64,000 nucleotides of DNA, from positions 157,167 to 221,166 of the forward strand of contig NZ_KQ948853.1 of the NCBI RefSeq assembly GCF_001514215.1, in the 5' to 3' direction. A program made the position numbers and the translations under genes. Below the pieces are notes generated by a model, which searched no databases, was not told where the DNA came from, and was given only the letters and a program-made list of their open reading frames with translations. The number at the start of each line of letters is the position of its first letter. Position 1 is the stretch's first letter. The stretch is from Streptomyces bungoensis. Its GTDB lineage: Bacteria > Actinomycetota > Actinomycetes > Streptomycetales > Streptomycetaceae. Below, piece by piece: positions 7,346 through 15,438 of this stretch.

Positions 7346-8576
7346 GCGCGCGTCATACCACCGGCCCCGCGACAGGCCCCGGGGCAGCAGAGCCGGGGCG
7401 CACGGAGGACGACGGCTGCTCAGAGCCGCAGGAGGTTCTCCGGTTGTGGGAAGAACGAATGCGACACCTTTTGCGGACTGGGCCGCCGGGCTCGCTCCAC
7501 CGCCGTGTCCTCCTACGCCGCACTCGGCGCAGCGACGCCTTCTCGCCTGTACGGGTAACGCCTGCGTTTCGTTCTGCTGCCACAGACTCGTGCCCGGCCG
7601 CCGTCGTACGCTTCGGGGCTCGGCCGGGCCGCGCAGGACGTCGCCTTGTGGAAGCGGGGGTCCGATGTGCGTGACCGCGGCGACTTTCCTGCTGGGTCGA
7701 TGCGTCGGCGCGACGGGACACGCAGAAGCCGACGACCCGGTCTGAAGGAGGCGCTCTGGAAAGCCTCGGCGCCGACGGCGGCCAGGCAGCCGGCCGGTCT
7801 TCGTACATCACGCGGGACCGGAACATTCGCTGACCGTCCCCATACGCAACACCCGCGTGGTTCAGCGCACCCGGAGATGCTGATCACGTCTGGTGGGCGA
7901 CCAGGTCCCCGTGCTCGGGCTTGGCCCGGCATCCGCCATCGGGCGGCCCGAAGGCTCGATGCCCCGCTGCGGTGAGCCGCGGCCGGTGGCGCCCGGCCTG
8001 CACTCGGAACGCCGAGTCGGAGCGGCTGGTCTTGCCGGGCACCAGCGCTGCCGACATTCGTCCGGACCGCCAGCGGGAACGGGCAGGCCGTGTCCGACCC
8101 GGGCGGCGGCGCATCGCGTCTCCCGTACGCCCGGCTCCGGCCTGCGTGATCGCAGGCGCGGTGGCGCCGTGCCGCTCGGCCGTCCGCGCGCGCCTCGGGG
8201 TCTGCTCGTCGGCCGGCGCCCGGGCCCGCGCCCGAGTTGCGCCCTGTTCATCGACGAGCGGCGGCCGCGGGGCCGGGCTGTTGCGTGTGGAACCGGCCTT
8301 GGGCGGGGTGGCCGCCGCGCGGGCGGGGGCGCTTGACGGCTGTGTGCTGTGGAGGACAGCGCGGGGTGAGGCGCGGCTCGCGGAGCGTCTCACTCCGGCG
8401 GAGGTAGTGCTGGTTCTCGATGCCGGCCGAGCCGTCCGCAGGTGTCGATCATGACGTGAAGTCGGCGGTCAGGGTAGCGCAGGCCGCTGGTGGAGGAACA
8501 GGTACGGAACGCCCCGCCGATACGGCCGTTAGACTCATTGACAGGCGGTCACTCCCTCTCCACAGGAAGAACCGGC
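7346..8576. other. 1.2-kb stretch without a convincing gene
   Basis: Every open frame here has poor codon usage or an Arg/Pro/Ser-rich translation typical of shadow frames. A short plus-strand segment near 7430-7555 reads FSGCGKNECDTFCGLG before a stop, and one near 8270-8452 reads RLAERLTPAEVVLVLD; either could be a gene remnant but neither is assignable. It probably contains decayed sequence. Confidence 0.4.
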
Positions 8577-8948
8577 GTGCCCAACACACTGCAGGAAATG
8601 ATCAAGCGCAAGTTGGATCAGAACGGCTGGTCCTACAGCGATGTAGCGCGCCGCGGTGGCATCTCCCGTTCGACGGTCCACCACCTGGCGACGTCGGAGC
8701 GGCTGGCGCAGATGCCCCAGCAGACCACTCTGGAGGGCTTGGCCAAGGGACTGGGCATCCCCGTGGCGCCGGTGCATCGGGCCGCCGCCGACGCCGCGGG
8801 CGTCAACCTGTACCTCGAGGACGCACTCGAGGCCGCCGATCCGGAGGTGGCGATCCTCATCGCGAGCGTGCACAAGCTGAGCCCGGCGGACCGTCGGCAT
8901 GTGGCCGTTCTCGTCGAGTCGTTGCTCCACGCGAACGGCACCCTCTAG
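8577..8948 (+). CDS. XRE-family regulator
   Basis: 123 residues from a GTG at 8577 with an AGGAAGA ribosome site. The N-terminal 65 residues are a helix-turn-helix domain: a first helix IKRKLDQNGWSYSDVARRG, then GISRSTVHHLAT as turn and recognition helix, then TLEGLAKGLGIPVAPVHRAA. The C-terminal part is a helical segment (DPEVAILIASVHKLSPADRRHVAVLVESLL), as in many short phage-repressor-like regulators of Streptomyces. It stands alone, upstream of a gene-poor junction with the IS3 element on the opposite strand. Targets unknown. Confidence 0.8.
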   Translation: MPNTLQEMIKRKLDQNGWSYSDVARRGGISRSTVHHLATSERLAQMPQQTTLEGLAKGLGIPVAPVHRAAADAAGVNLYLEDALEAADPEVAILIASVHKLSPADRRHVAVLVESLLHANGTL

Positions 8949-8982
8949 GGAAGGAATGTGCTGCGCTCGCACGCCGGGCTCG

Positions 8983-9240
8983 TCACCTCGGGTGCGCAAG
9001 CGGGCACGGTTCAAGTGTTCGTGCCGCGTCGAGCCAGTCGATGACGGCGTGCACGGTGACGCAGTCGAGTTCGGCCAGTTTGAAGACGGCCTGGACGTCG
9101 GCGGCAGCGAGGGGAACACACACCCGGTCCAAGGCGCCGTACAGGTGCAATCGATGGGCGTGGTTGGTGGAGGTGTCCTGCCTGGTGTGGATGTCGGGCC
9201 TGGGGCCGCCTGTGGCGGGCACGGCTGGTGTCGTTTCCAT
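8983..9240 (-). CDS. Small hypothetical protein beside the IS element
   Basis: 85 residues from the ATG at 9240, with an AAGGCGG ribosome-like site upstream. The N-terminus is Pro/Arg-rich; the rest (HRLHLYGALDRVCVPLAAADVQAVFKLAELDCVTVHAVIDWLDAA) reads as a compact helical domain. I do not recognise it. The start codon directly abuts the inverted repeat at 9241-9250 at the transposase end, so its promoter may have been altered by insertion, or it may be a passenger. No close partner gene. Confidence 0.45.
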   Translation of the reverse strand: METTPAVPATGGPRPDIHTRQDTSTNHAHRLHLYGALDRVCVPLAAADVQAVFKLAELDCVTVHAVIDWLDAARTLEPCPLAHPR

Positions 9241-9250
9241 GGGATCCGCC

Positions 9251-10057
9251 TTACGGTGTGGACGGGCTCGCTGGTCCGGCGGCCCACGCCTGCCGGGCGA
9301 AGCGGTCGAGGGTCTTGCCGAGCCTGCCCTCGGCACAGTATGTGTCCGGCCAGGGGGACGGGTCGTGCAGTTCGCGGTGGACGGCCCTCCAGAAGGTCTC
9401 CACGACCGCGTGGTCGTAGCGGTTTCCCACTGTTGCGCCGACGGGCGTGCAGCGAAGCGAGTCGGCCCGCTCGGTGAAAGAGCATGCCGGCAAGGGCTCG
9501 TGCAGGCCCTGGGGGGCCGGTTGCGCGTGAACGACGCGGGTGAGGGCGGCCATGAGGGCGCAGGGGACGAGGGTGCGGTGCGCGGTCGCGGCGGTGCTCC
9601 AGCCGAGCAGGCAGTGCGATGCGGTGTCGAGGACGACGGCCGTGTACAGCGGGCCCTTCGCTGTGGTGAGGGTGAGCACGTCGACGATCCAGCGCCGGCG
9701 CCGGGCCGAGGTCGCCGCCTGCGGGGTCTGTTCGCGCGGTCGTCCTGCTTGGCCGCGGATGCCGGCCCCCCTCATGACGGCCTCCACGGTGGAGTGGCTG
9801 ATGTCGATCCCGTAGCGGCGGCCGAGTTCCTGCCTCACTCTGCGGTATCCGTAACGGGAGCCGGACTCCTGGTGGATGCCGAGGATCAGCCGGGTCAGTG
9901 AGGCCCGGCGCAGTGCGCGTGGGGAGGGTGAGCGTGTGCGCCAGGCGTAGTACCCGGACTCCGAGACGCCAAGGAGCGCGGCGACGCGGCGTGCCGGGAA
10001 CCCGTGCGACGCCATGTGGTGGATCACCTCGTACCGTCTTTTGGGGGCATCATCTGC
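9251..10057 (-). pseudogene. IS3 transposase OrfB, catalytic motif lost
   Basis: Read in the -1 frame after orfA; a CCCCCAAAAG run near the overlap could serve as slippage site. The N-terminal part is the usual HTH_21-like region (FPARRVAALLGVSESGYYAW, GSRYGYRRVRQEL). The integrase core has its first Asp region (WIVDVLTL) and the Glu region (GNRYDHAVVETFW), but the second catalytic block, normally H-S-D-x-G-x-Q-Y before the FTER motif, is replaced by HEPLPACS. The C-terminus also lacks the usual R-R-x-H-S-A-L-G-Y ending. The second Asp of the DDE triad is therefore missing and the enzyme is very probably inactive. Confidence 0.7.
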
Positions 10058-10299
10058 CGCATCGTGGCGATGACTTCGCGGCACAGGAGGAGTTCCCCCT
10101 CCAGTTCGTCGATGCGGGTGCGGGCCTGCGCCAGGTTCGACCCGGACGCGGCGGAGCGCCGCCAGCGGTAGACGGTCTGCGGTGAGACGCCCAGTTGCCG
10201 TGCCACTTCCCTTGCCGGGCACCCTTCCAGGACGAGTTGCATTGCGCGGGCGCGCAAGGCTGCGGGGTGAGGACTGCTCACCGGATTCCCCTCGTTCAT
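10024..10299 (-). CDS. IS3-family OrfA (helix-turn-helix subunit)
   Basis: 91 residues from the ATG at 10299. Residues ~25-55 hold a helix-turn-helix (PAREVARQLGVSPQTVYRWRR), and the C-terminal half is a coiled-coil-like helix (ARTRIDELEGELLLCREVIATMRQ) typical of the dimerising tail of IS3 OrfA proteins. It overlaps orfB by ~34 bases in the -1 frame, so the full transposase would need programmed frameshifting. The reading frame is intact although orfB is damaged. Confidence 0.75.
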   Translation of the reverse strand: MNEGNPVSSPHPAALRARAMQLVLEGCPAREVARQLGVSPQTVYRWRRSAASGSNLAQARTRIDELEGELLLCREVIATMRQMMPPKDGTR

Positions 10300-10602
10300 G
10301 CCGTCGCCGCCGATGGATGGGTGAAAGCCGGGTGCGGGGACCGGTTCCCCGAGCGTCTGCCGGCGGATCCCGCCGGGTCCACCGCCCGCCCGACGTTCGG
10401 GGCCGGCGCGCACCACGGTGTTCCATCCCCAACTGGTAGGTACCGCGGGAAGTCCGTTACCGGCGGCAGGCATGGACCGTCCGGTGCCCGCACGGGCCAC
10501 CGGCAGCCGGGCCGTGTCCAGCTCGTCGTGCCGGGTGAGCCCGATTCCTGTCCCGGCGCAGGGACATGCTCCGGGGGGACCGTCCCTGCGCCGGGGATCG
10601 TG
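10300..10602. other. Short gap between IS orfA and peptide gene 2
   Basis: About 300 bases with no gene. It contains the possible IS end at 10362-10371 and the terminator of peptide gene 2 at 10552-10595. Confidence 0.45.
10552..10595 (-). terminator. Hairpin terminator of the second peptide gene
   Basis: Perfect 14-base arms, CCCGGCGCAGGGAC (10552-10565) and GTCCCTGCGCCGGG (10582-10595), begin 7 bases after the stop codon. The arm sequence differs from that of copy 1 while its position is kept, so the hairpin rather than the sequence is conserved. Confidence 0.75.
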
Positions 10603-10815
10603 CTACTGCCGGACGCTGATGGTCTGGGAGGCCTCGGACTGGGCGACCGCGAACGGCGAGTACTGGTTCAGCGCAGCCGACTCGTTGTGGGCGTCCACGT
10701 GCGCGATCTTCTTCGAGACGGTCGTCATCTTGGTGAGGCTGAAGGAGAACTTGCCCAGCGCCTCGCGGCCGGGCAGCAGTTCGGCGGTCTCGGCCTCAAG
10801 CCAGTCGTTGTTCAT
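10603..10815 (-). CDS. 70-residue peptide, copy 2 (paralog of 2975-3187)
   Basis: 70 residues from the ATG at 10815 behind a GGAAAGG site. It matches copy 1 at 57 of 70 positions. The leader-like ELLP-x-REALGKFSF segment and the core block from KKIAHVDAHNESAALNQ to PxAVAQSEA are nearly unchanged. Position 52 is Tyr instead of Cys, and 55 is Phe instead of Tyr. No protease gene follows: after the terminator comes the IS3 element. The product may be handled by the single M50 protease 8 kb away, or be a remnant of a second cassette broken by the insertion. The intact frame, operator and terminator argue that it is still expressed. Confidence 0.8.
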   Translation of the reverse strand: MNNDWLEAETAELLPGREALGKFSFSLTKMTTVSKKIAHVDAHNESAALNQYSPFAVAQSEASQTISVRQ

Positions 10816-11971
10816 GAGGAAAACCTTTCCTGATGGAAGGGGGATGTACGTGAGATCAGGAGCCGGGCCGGGCGGCGAAACAGACCAACTGCCAGCCGCC
10901 CTGCTGCGCTCCACCTCCGGTCGGCGCCATCGGCCATCGGGTCTGCCGGCCACTGCAGAGGCCCGCCGGACCCGGCTCGACGGCATCGCGCGGATTCCGT
11001 ACGGGAACGGTCACTCCGGACGGCAAGGCCATGCACAACCCCGCCGTCCGGAGTCTCCGGACGATTCGTCCGGAGAGCTTGGACGGTAGTCGACGGGAAC
11101 GTGCAGTGCAAACCGCCTATTTCCGACATCCGTTCAGAAGTGTGCATCTGTTCCCTTCTCTGCCTCTGAACCTCAACCGCGGTGCATGTGTGGCGCGTTG
11201 GGGTCGCGGCTCCAGCCCGGCCGACGGGGGTGCCGGCAGGAGGCGGACGCCGGCCGGGCCGCCACCTTGCCGGAGCAGCGAAAACGCCCCCCTCCGGAGA
11301 TCGGCGGCCACCTCGGCCGGCGGTCCCTGCCCGGTGCCGTGAGGGCGGTGGTGGCCCTGACTGCCGTCCATTCGCGGGTGCGCGTCCGAGATGCACCGTC
11401 GCCGAAGACCCCTCCCGGAGCCCGGGCCGACTGCCCCGGACTGCCAACTCGCCGGTGCTGGACGGTGCGCCGCATCGCCCGGTGTCCCGGGCGACCCGCC
11501 CCCTTTGCGCGACCGCCGCGCGGCGGTCGACACGCCGAACCCTGTGTGTCCTTCCCCCGGAGGCGGTCGACGGGCGCCGCTCCGCGAGAAACGCACTCCA
11601 TGGAATTCAGGGCATTGTCGAAAGCTCGCGTCATCAGCTTCGACGCAAACCGCCACGCGCTTTCTCGTCGCACGACTCCGAAAAACAAGGGGCGTTTGGA
11701 GCGGCGCTTTACCGCCACCGGGTCTAATCTGTCGCAACCTTGGAACTGCGGGCTGGCTGACCGGAGTTCACCCGGTCGGCCGCCTTCTCCGCGCAGGGCG
11801 GGAATATTTCATAAGGGTGCGTCAGTGTCGCTGAGCTGCCGCTTTCGATGTAGCGCTCGTATGTGCGCTGGAGCTGACGGAAATTCAGCCGGCTTCAAGT
11901 CGGACGGCATTTGTGTAGCTTTGTGTTCAGCGGCAGGGCCAAATCGGACCTACTGCTTGAAAGGAGATCAG
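10816..11971. other. Upstream region of peptide gene 2; no gene
   Basis: No convincing coding frame. It holds the conserved regulatory blocks of peptide gene 2 (11046-11136) and, at the far end, a stretch of lower GC before the secreted repeat protein gene at 11972, which should contain that gene's promoter. Confidence 0.45.
11046..11074. promoter_or_regulatory. Overlapping palindromes upstream of peptide gene 2
   Basis: TCCGGACGATTCGTCCGGA (11056-11074) is a perfect 9-base-arm palindrome around one base. It overlaps a second dyad, GTCCGGA-GTC-TCCGGAC (11046-11062), giving three alternating half-sites. Upstream in gene direction, GTGCAAAC (11106-11113) and CGACATCCGTTCA (11124-11136) match the first copy with the same 18-base spacing. 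A regulator-binding site is likely; the regulator is unknown. Confidence 0.6.
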
Positions 11972-12340
11972 GTGAAGACCATTGCTAAGGCGGTAGCGGG
12001 CACGCTTTTGGCGGCCGGCGCTGTCATGGCCCCTCTCTCGATGGAGGCATCCGCTGCCCCGGCGGCGGCCCTCCAGACGGCAGTGGCCCCCTCGTTCCAG
12101 CCGGGCAACCACCACGCCTATGGCTACCGTCACTTCGATGACTGGCGGCGGTACTGCGACGACGACCGCTACGGCCGCTGGGGACACCGCAACCACTGCG
12201 ATGGCTGGGGGCGGTACTGCGACGACGACCGCTACGGCCGCTGGGGTCACCGCAACCACTGCCGCGACGACCGCAACTACGGCTGGGACCAGTACAGGTA
12301 CGGCTACCACCACCGTGTCTCCTACTGGGACTGCGACTAA
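11972..12340 (+). CDS. Secreted protein with 21-residue tandem repeats
   Basis: 122 residues from the GTG at 11972, with AAGGAG at 11961-11966. Residues 1-~35 are a signal peptide (VKTIAKAVAGTLLAAG core, ending EASAAPA). The mature protein is rich in Tyr, Trp, His, Asp and Arg. Two near-identical 21-residue units, each containing RYCDDDRYGRWGHRNHC, are encoded by adjacent 63-base repeats (12137-12199 and 12200-12262), and a shorter degenerate part follows (DDRNYGWDQYRYGYHH). Each unit has two Cys plus clustered His/Asp, so disulfide bonding or metal binding is plausible. I know no named family. A terminator hairpin follows. Confidence 0.8.
   Translation: MKTIAKAVAGTLLAAGAVMAPLSMEASAAPAAALQTAVAPSFQPGNHHAYGYRHFDDWRRYCDDDRYGRWGHRNHCDGWGRYCDDDRYGRWGHRNHCRDDRNYGWDQYRYGYHHRVSYWDCD
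12137..12262 (+). repeat. Two tandem 63-base coding repeats
   Basis: Units at 12137-12199 and 12200-12262 differ at only a few bases and preserve the reading frame (21 codons). They encode the Cys/His/aromatic repeat of the secreted protein. Copy number is likely to vary between strains. Confidence 0.8.
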
Positions 12341-12982
12341 CGTCAACAGCCCGTGCGACACCCGGGCCGCCCGCCGTCAGCACCCCTGACCGCGGGCGGC
12401 CCGCAGACGCGGCCCCTGACCACCAGGTCGTTCACACGGCGGCGGCCCGGGGGCCGCGCTCGGCCGGGTCTGGACGACGAAGGCGTCTGCGGCGGTTGGG
12501 CGTTCGGGCACCGGGCATCGTTGCCGACTGGGGGGCGCCCCCGTTCGAGTCGGCTCTGGTGGCGGTCCGGTGCCCCGGCTCGAGCTCGGAGGCCCCCGCA
12601 GACGCCGGCCCCTGTACCCGCCGGCAAGGCCTACCACTCCCGCGGTGACGAGGCTCTGCGCAGCCGGCGGACCGGGTACGCGACCACCGGGAACACCGTG
12701 CCAGAGCCTTCACCATCTGCTCGCAGTCCTCCGGAGGAGGCTCACGTCGTGGCCGTCTCCGAATGGACGGGCAAGGACGCGGCGGCCCGGCCCACCCGCC
12801 CGCAGGCAACGCGGTCGTCCGGTGGCGGTGGTGACTCTCGGCCGGATGTGGACGGACCGAACGACAACATGGATGAGATCGTCATCAACGCCCCCGCCGG
12901 CCACACTCCCGCATCGGATCTCTGCTGTCGGACGCAGTCGATCGGCAGCCGTGCGGGGGCGTGATGTTCGCCTCCGAGAGGC
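12341..12982. other. Gene-free junction between accessory and core regions
   Basis: Apart from the terminator at 12364-12402, nothing coding is supported in these ~640 bases; open frames on both strands have shadow-like translations. Confidence 0.4.
12364..12402 (+). terminator. Hairpin after the secreted repeat protein
   Basis: Perfect 11-base arms GGGCCGCCCGC (12364-12374) and GCGGGCGGCCC (12392-12402) lie 24 bases after the stop codon. Confidence 0.7.
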
Positions 12983-13411
12983 TCAGTCGAGGCAGAACTC
13001 GTTGCCCTCGATGTCCTGCATCGTGATGCACGCGTCGTGGCCGTCGTACTGCGTCTGCACGTGCACCGCGCCGAGCGGAGCCAGACGTGCGCGTTCGGCC
13101 TCCAGTGCGGCGAGGCGCTCTTCGCCCACGAGTCCGGTGCCGACCCGCACGTCGAGGTGCACCCGGTTCTTGACGACCTTCCCCTCGGGGACCCGCTGGA
13201 AGTACAGCCGCGGCCCCACACCCGTGGGGTCACTGCATGCGAACCACGAACCCTGCTCCTCGGGCGGCAGCGAGCGCTGGTAGTCGTCCCAGGAGGCGAA
13301 CCCCTCCGGTGGCGGCGGTACGACGTACCCCAGCACCTCGCACCAGAAGCGAGCGACGCGCTCCGGATCCGCGCAGTCGAAGGTGACCTGGAACTGCTTG
13401 ATCGACGACAT
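12983..13411 (-). CDS. VOC / glyoxalase-fold protein
   Basis: 142 residues from the ATG at 13411. It shows the glyoxalase/dioxygenase (VOC) fold as found in many Streptomyces proteins: FQVTFDCADPERVARFWCEVLGY at the N-terminus, SWFACSDP and PRLYFQRVPE in the middle, NRVHLDVRVG at the start of the second module, and ITMQDIEGNEFCLD at the end, where His (VHLD) and Glu (GNEFC) are the usual metal-ligand positions. Substrate is unknown. It is a stand-alone gene 44 bases downstream of the HD-domain gene on the same strand and may be co-transcribed with it. Confidence 0.85.
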   Translation of the reverse strand: MSSIKQFQVTFDCADPERVARFWCEVLGYVVPPPPEGFASWDDYQRSLPPEEQGSWFACSDPTGVGPRLYFQRVPEGKVVKNRVHLDVRVGTGLVGEERLAALEAERARLAPLGAVHVQTQYDGHDACITMQDIEGNEFCLD

Positions 13412-13455
13412 CGGCGGACCATAGCAGGGGGCTCTGTTGCTCCTCCACCGACAAT

Positions 13456-14109
13456 TCACGCCGACAGCATGTCCAGTTCCGCCGACAGGTTGTAGCGAGC
13501 CGTCGCCTCCCAGTGCTCCCGCCCGTGCGGGGTGCTGAAGAGGTGGGGGAGGGCGAGGAGTTGCCGCAGGATGTCGGCGCGGCCCGCGCGGAACGCCTCG
13601 TTCGGGACGAAGTGGTACTCCTCGCGGACCTCGGCGGTGTAGGCGGCGTACGCCGACGGCGGTGCGGCCAGGATCGCCAGGTCCGCGTCGCACAGGACCT
13701 GGCCGTCGCGGTCGTCGTCCGCCGGGGCGTGGGTCACGGTGAGCCGGACCAGTCGGGCCACCTCCGCCGTCTTCGCGTCCGGCACGCCGGCCTCCGGCAG
13801 CGCGCGCTCGGCGAGCCGGGCCGAGCGCTCCTCGTTCTCGGACCGCTCCGGCAGGTACACCGCGTCGTGGAACCAGGCGGCCAGGCGCACGGCGTCCGGA
13901 TCGGCGGCGTACTTCTCCAGCGCGTCGACGTGGTCCAGGACCGCCGTGAGGTGGGTCAGCGTGTGGTAGTGGCGCTGGGGTTCCTGCCAGCGGGCCAGCA
14001 GGTTGTCGGCGTACGGCGCCGGGTCGGGTCCGCCGTCTGGGCCGCGGGCGCCCTCCAGGGCGCGGGCGAAGCGGGTGCGCAGAGTGTCCAGGTCGGCGTG
14101 AGAGGCCAT
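13456..14109 (-). CDS. HD-domain protein (predicted metal-dependent phosphohydrolase)
   Basis: 217 residues from the ATG at 14109. The order of motifs RHYHTLTHL (His), WFHDAVY (the H-D pair) and CDADLAIL (second Asp) is that of the predicted HD-superfamily hydrolases found across actinobacteria. No other domain, signal peptide or membrane segment is present. The substrate, probably a nucleotide or phosphate ester, is not known. It precedes the VOC gene on the same strand. Confidence 0.85.
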   Translation of the reverse strand: MASHADLDTLRTRFARALEGARGPDGGPDPAPYADNLLARWQEPQRHYHTLTHLTAVLDHVDALEKYAADPDAVRLAAWFHDAVYLPERSENEERSARLAERALPEAGVPDAKTAEVARLVRLTVTHAPADDDRDGQVLCDADLAILAAPPSAYAAYTAEVREEYHFVPNEAFRAGRADILRQLLALPHLFSTPHGREHWEATARYNLSAELDMLSA

Positions 14110-14200
14110 GGGGCCATTGTCCCCGGGCGGGGCGACCTGGTCCCGTGATCTTCAACTGATCCTCAACTCGGCTCGCACCGTCTTGCCCGGTCCTCCCCCT

Positions 14201-14611
14201 TCTCGCGGACCGACGCGCAAGTACCGGGCGGGCGGTGATCCACTCAAAGGCGTCATCGAGTCGCCGGTCTTCGGCCACAGCGACACCCACACGCTGCTTC
14301 AGCTCTCGGATCTCGTCGTCTCCTCCCTGCTCTTCCCCATCGCATGCCACGCCTACCTGAGCGACGTGACGTGGAACGTGCACTGCGACGACGCCTATCG
14401 GCCGCTGAGGGAACATTTCGGGGAGCGGCTGAAGAAGCTTCAGTTCCGTTACCAGGACCCGGCGGGCACGTGGCGCGGCGGGATCGTGGTGTCCGACCGA
14501 CGGACGACGCAGCCGTCGAGCCTCATGTTCGGAACCGGTAAGCCCGTCACGTCCGAAATCCGTATCCCTGCGCAGCAGGCGGACAACGGGGGTCTGCCGA
14601 GCACCTTGTAG
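14201..14611 (+). pseudogene. Remnant of a DUF3800-like gene
   Basis: An open frame whose second half reads as a real protein: GVIESPVFGHSDTHTLLQLSDLVVSSLLFPIACHAYL, then a helical, charged C-terminal part. The E-S-P...S...LQ-x-(A/S)DL pattern is typical of the C-terminal half of DUF3800 proteins. The N-terminal half with its conserved Asp is missing; upstream sequence in this frame is Pro/Arg-rich and overlaps the start of the divergent HD gene. Probably a truncated relic. The family call is moderate. Confidence 0.5.
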
Positions 14612-14676
14612 TGCGCGCCGCAGCCCGCGTGTCGCGGTCCACGACATCACCCGGCGTCCGCACTAGCGTGGCCCCC

Positions 14677-15354
14677 ATGACGACTCCCGCGGATGTGACC
14701 GACGTACGAGACCCGGAACTGCCCGGACGGCTGCTCGCCGCCGAGCGGGACGCGTTGATACCGCTGTTGCGGTCCCGGCCCGACGCGGACTTCGCGTTGC
14801 CGACCGCCGCGTGTCCGGGGTGGAGCGTGCGGGACGTGCTGGCGCACTGTTCCGCCGTGCTGACGCGGGTGGTGGAGCGCCGGTTCGAGGAAGGTGTGTT
14901 CTCGCCCGAGTCCAACGACCGGGACATCGCCGAGCGTGCCGAGTGGACGAACGCGCAGGTCGTGGACGAGCTGGAGCGCGGCATGACCGAGGCCGGGACG
15001 GTGATCGGCAAGGCGGGCGGGGTGCTGGACATGATCGCGCTCGGGGAGTGGGTGCACGCCGGGGACGTGCGCGAGACCCTCGGGGAGCCGGGGGCGTACA
15101 CGGGCGCGGCGCTGCCGGACGCGCTGGTGCTGCTGGCGCGCATCACCCGGGAGAAGGAGCACGTGCCGCTGCACGCGGACCTCGACGACCTCGACGAGCC
15201 GGTGCGGCTGGGCGCCGTGGCCGGGGACGGTCCGCCCGCCCGGTTCATCGGGGACGCCGCCACGCTCGTACGGCTGTACGCGGGGCGGCCGCTGAACGGT
15301 GCCGGGTACGAGCTGGCCGGCGCGGAGGCGGAGCGGCTGAACATCTTCGGCTGA
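14677..15354 (+). CDS. Maleylpyruvate isomerase / mycothiol-dependent enzyme family protein
   Basis: 225 residues from the ATG at 14677. The DinB-like four-helix fold is shown by ERDALIPLLRSRPDADFALPTAACPGWSVRDVLAHCSAVL, with the conserved GWSVRDVLAH helix carrying the first metal-ligand His, a central Glu/His pair region (LGEWVHAGDVRE), and a C-terminal SCP2-like section ending in a short strand (AGRPLNGAGYELAG). Members use mycothiol or act as S-transferases; the substrate here is unknown. It is followed 84 bases later by cutC in the same direction. Confidence 0.85.
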   Translation: MTTPADVTDVRDPELPGRLLAAERDALIPLLRSRPDADFALPTAACPGWSVRDVLAHCSAVLTRVVERRFEEGVFSPESNDRDIAERAEWTNAQVVDELERGMTEAGTVIGKAGGVLDMIALGEWVHAGDVRETLGEPGAYTGAALPDALVLLARITREKEHVPLHADLDDLDEPVRLGAVAGDGPPARFIGDAATLVRLYAGRPLNGAGYELAGAEAERLNIFG

Positions 15355-15438
15355 GACGCGGGACCCCGTCCGGCGAAGCATGGGCTAAATTGGACTAGAC
15401 CTGTAGGGGACCTGTAGCCCGCCGACGAATGGGGTGCC

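Larger units (their letters stand above)
9241..10371 (-). mobile_element. Degenerate IS3-family insertion sequence
   Basis: An orfA/orfB pair in the IS3 arrangement, with orfB in the -1 frame. A 10-base inverted repeat, GGGATCCGCC at 9241-9250 and GGCGGATCCC at 10362-10371, brackets the two genes and may mark the ends, though it could be chance. No target-site duplication was recognised. The transposase has lost part of its active site, so the element is probably immobile. Confidence 0.6.

Noticed and set aside
11186..11971. N-terminal extension of the secreted repeat protein to 384 residues
   Set aside because: The signal peptide and AAGGAG site define the start at 11972; the upstream frame is non-coding in style.
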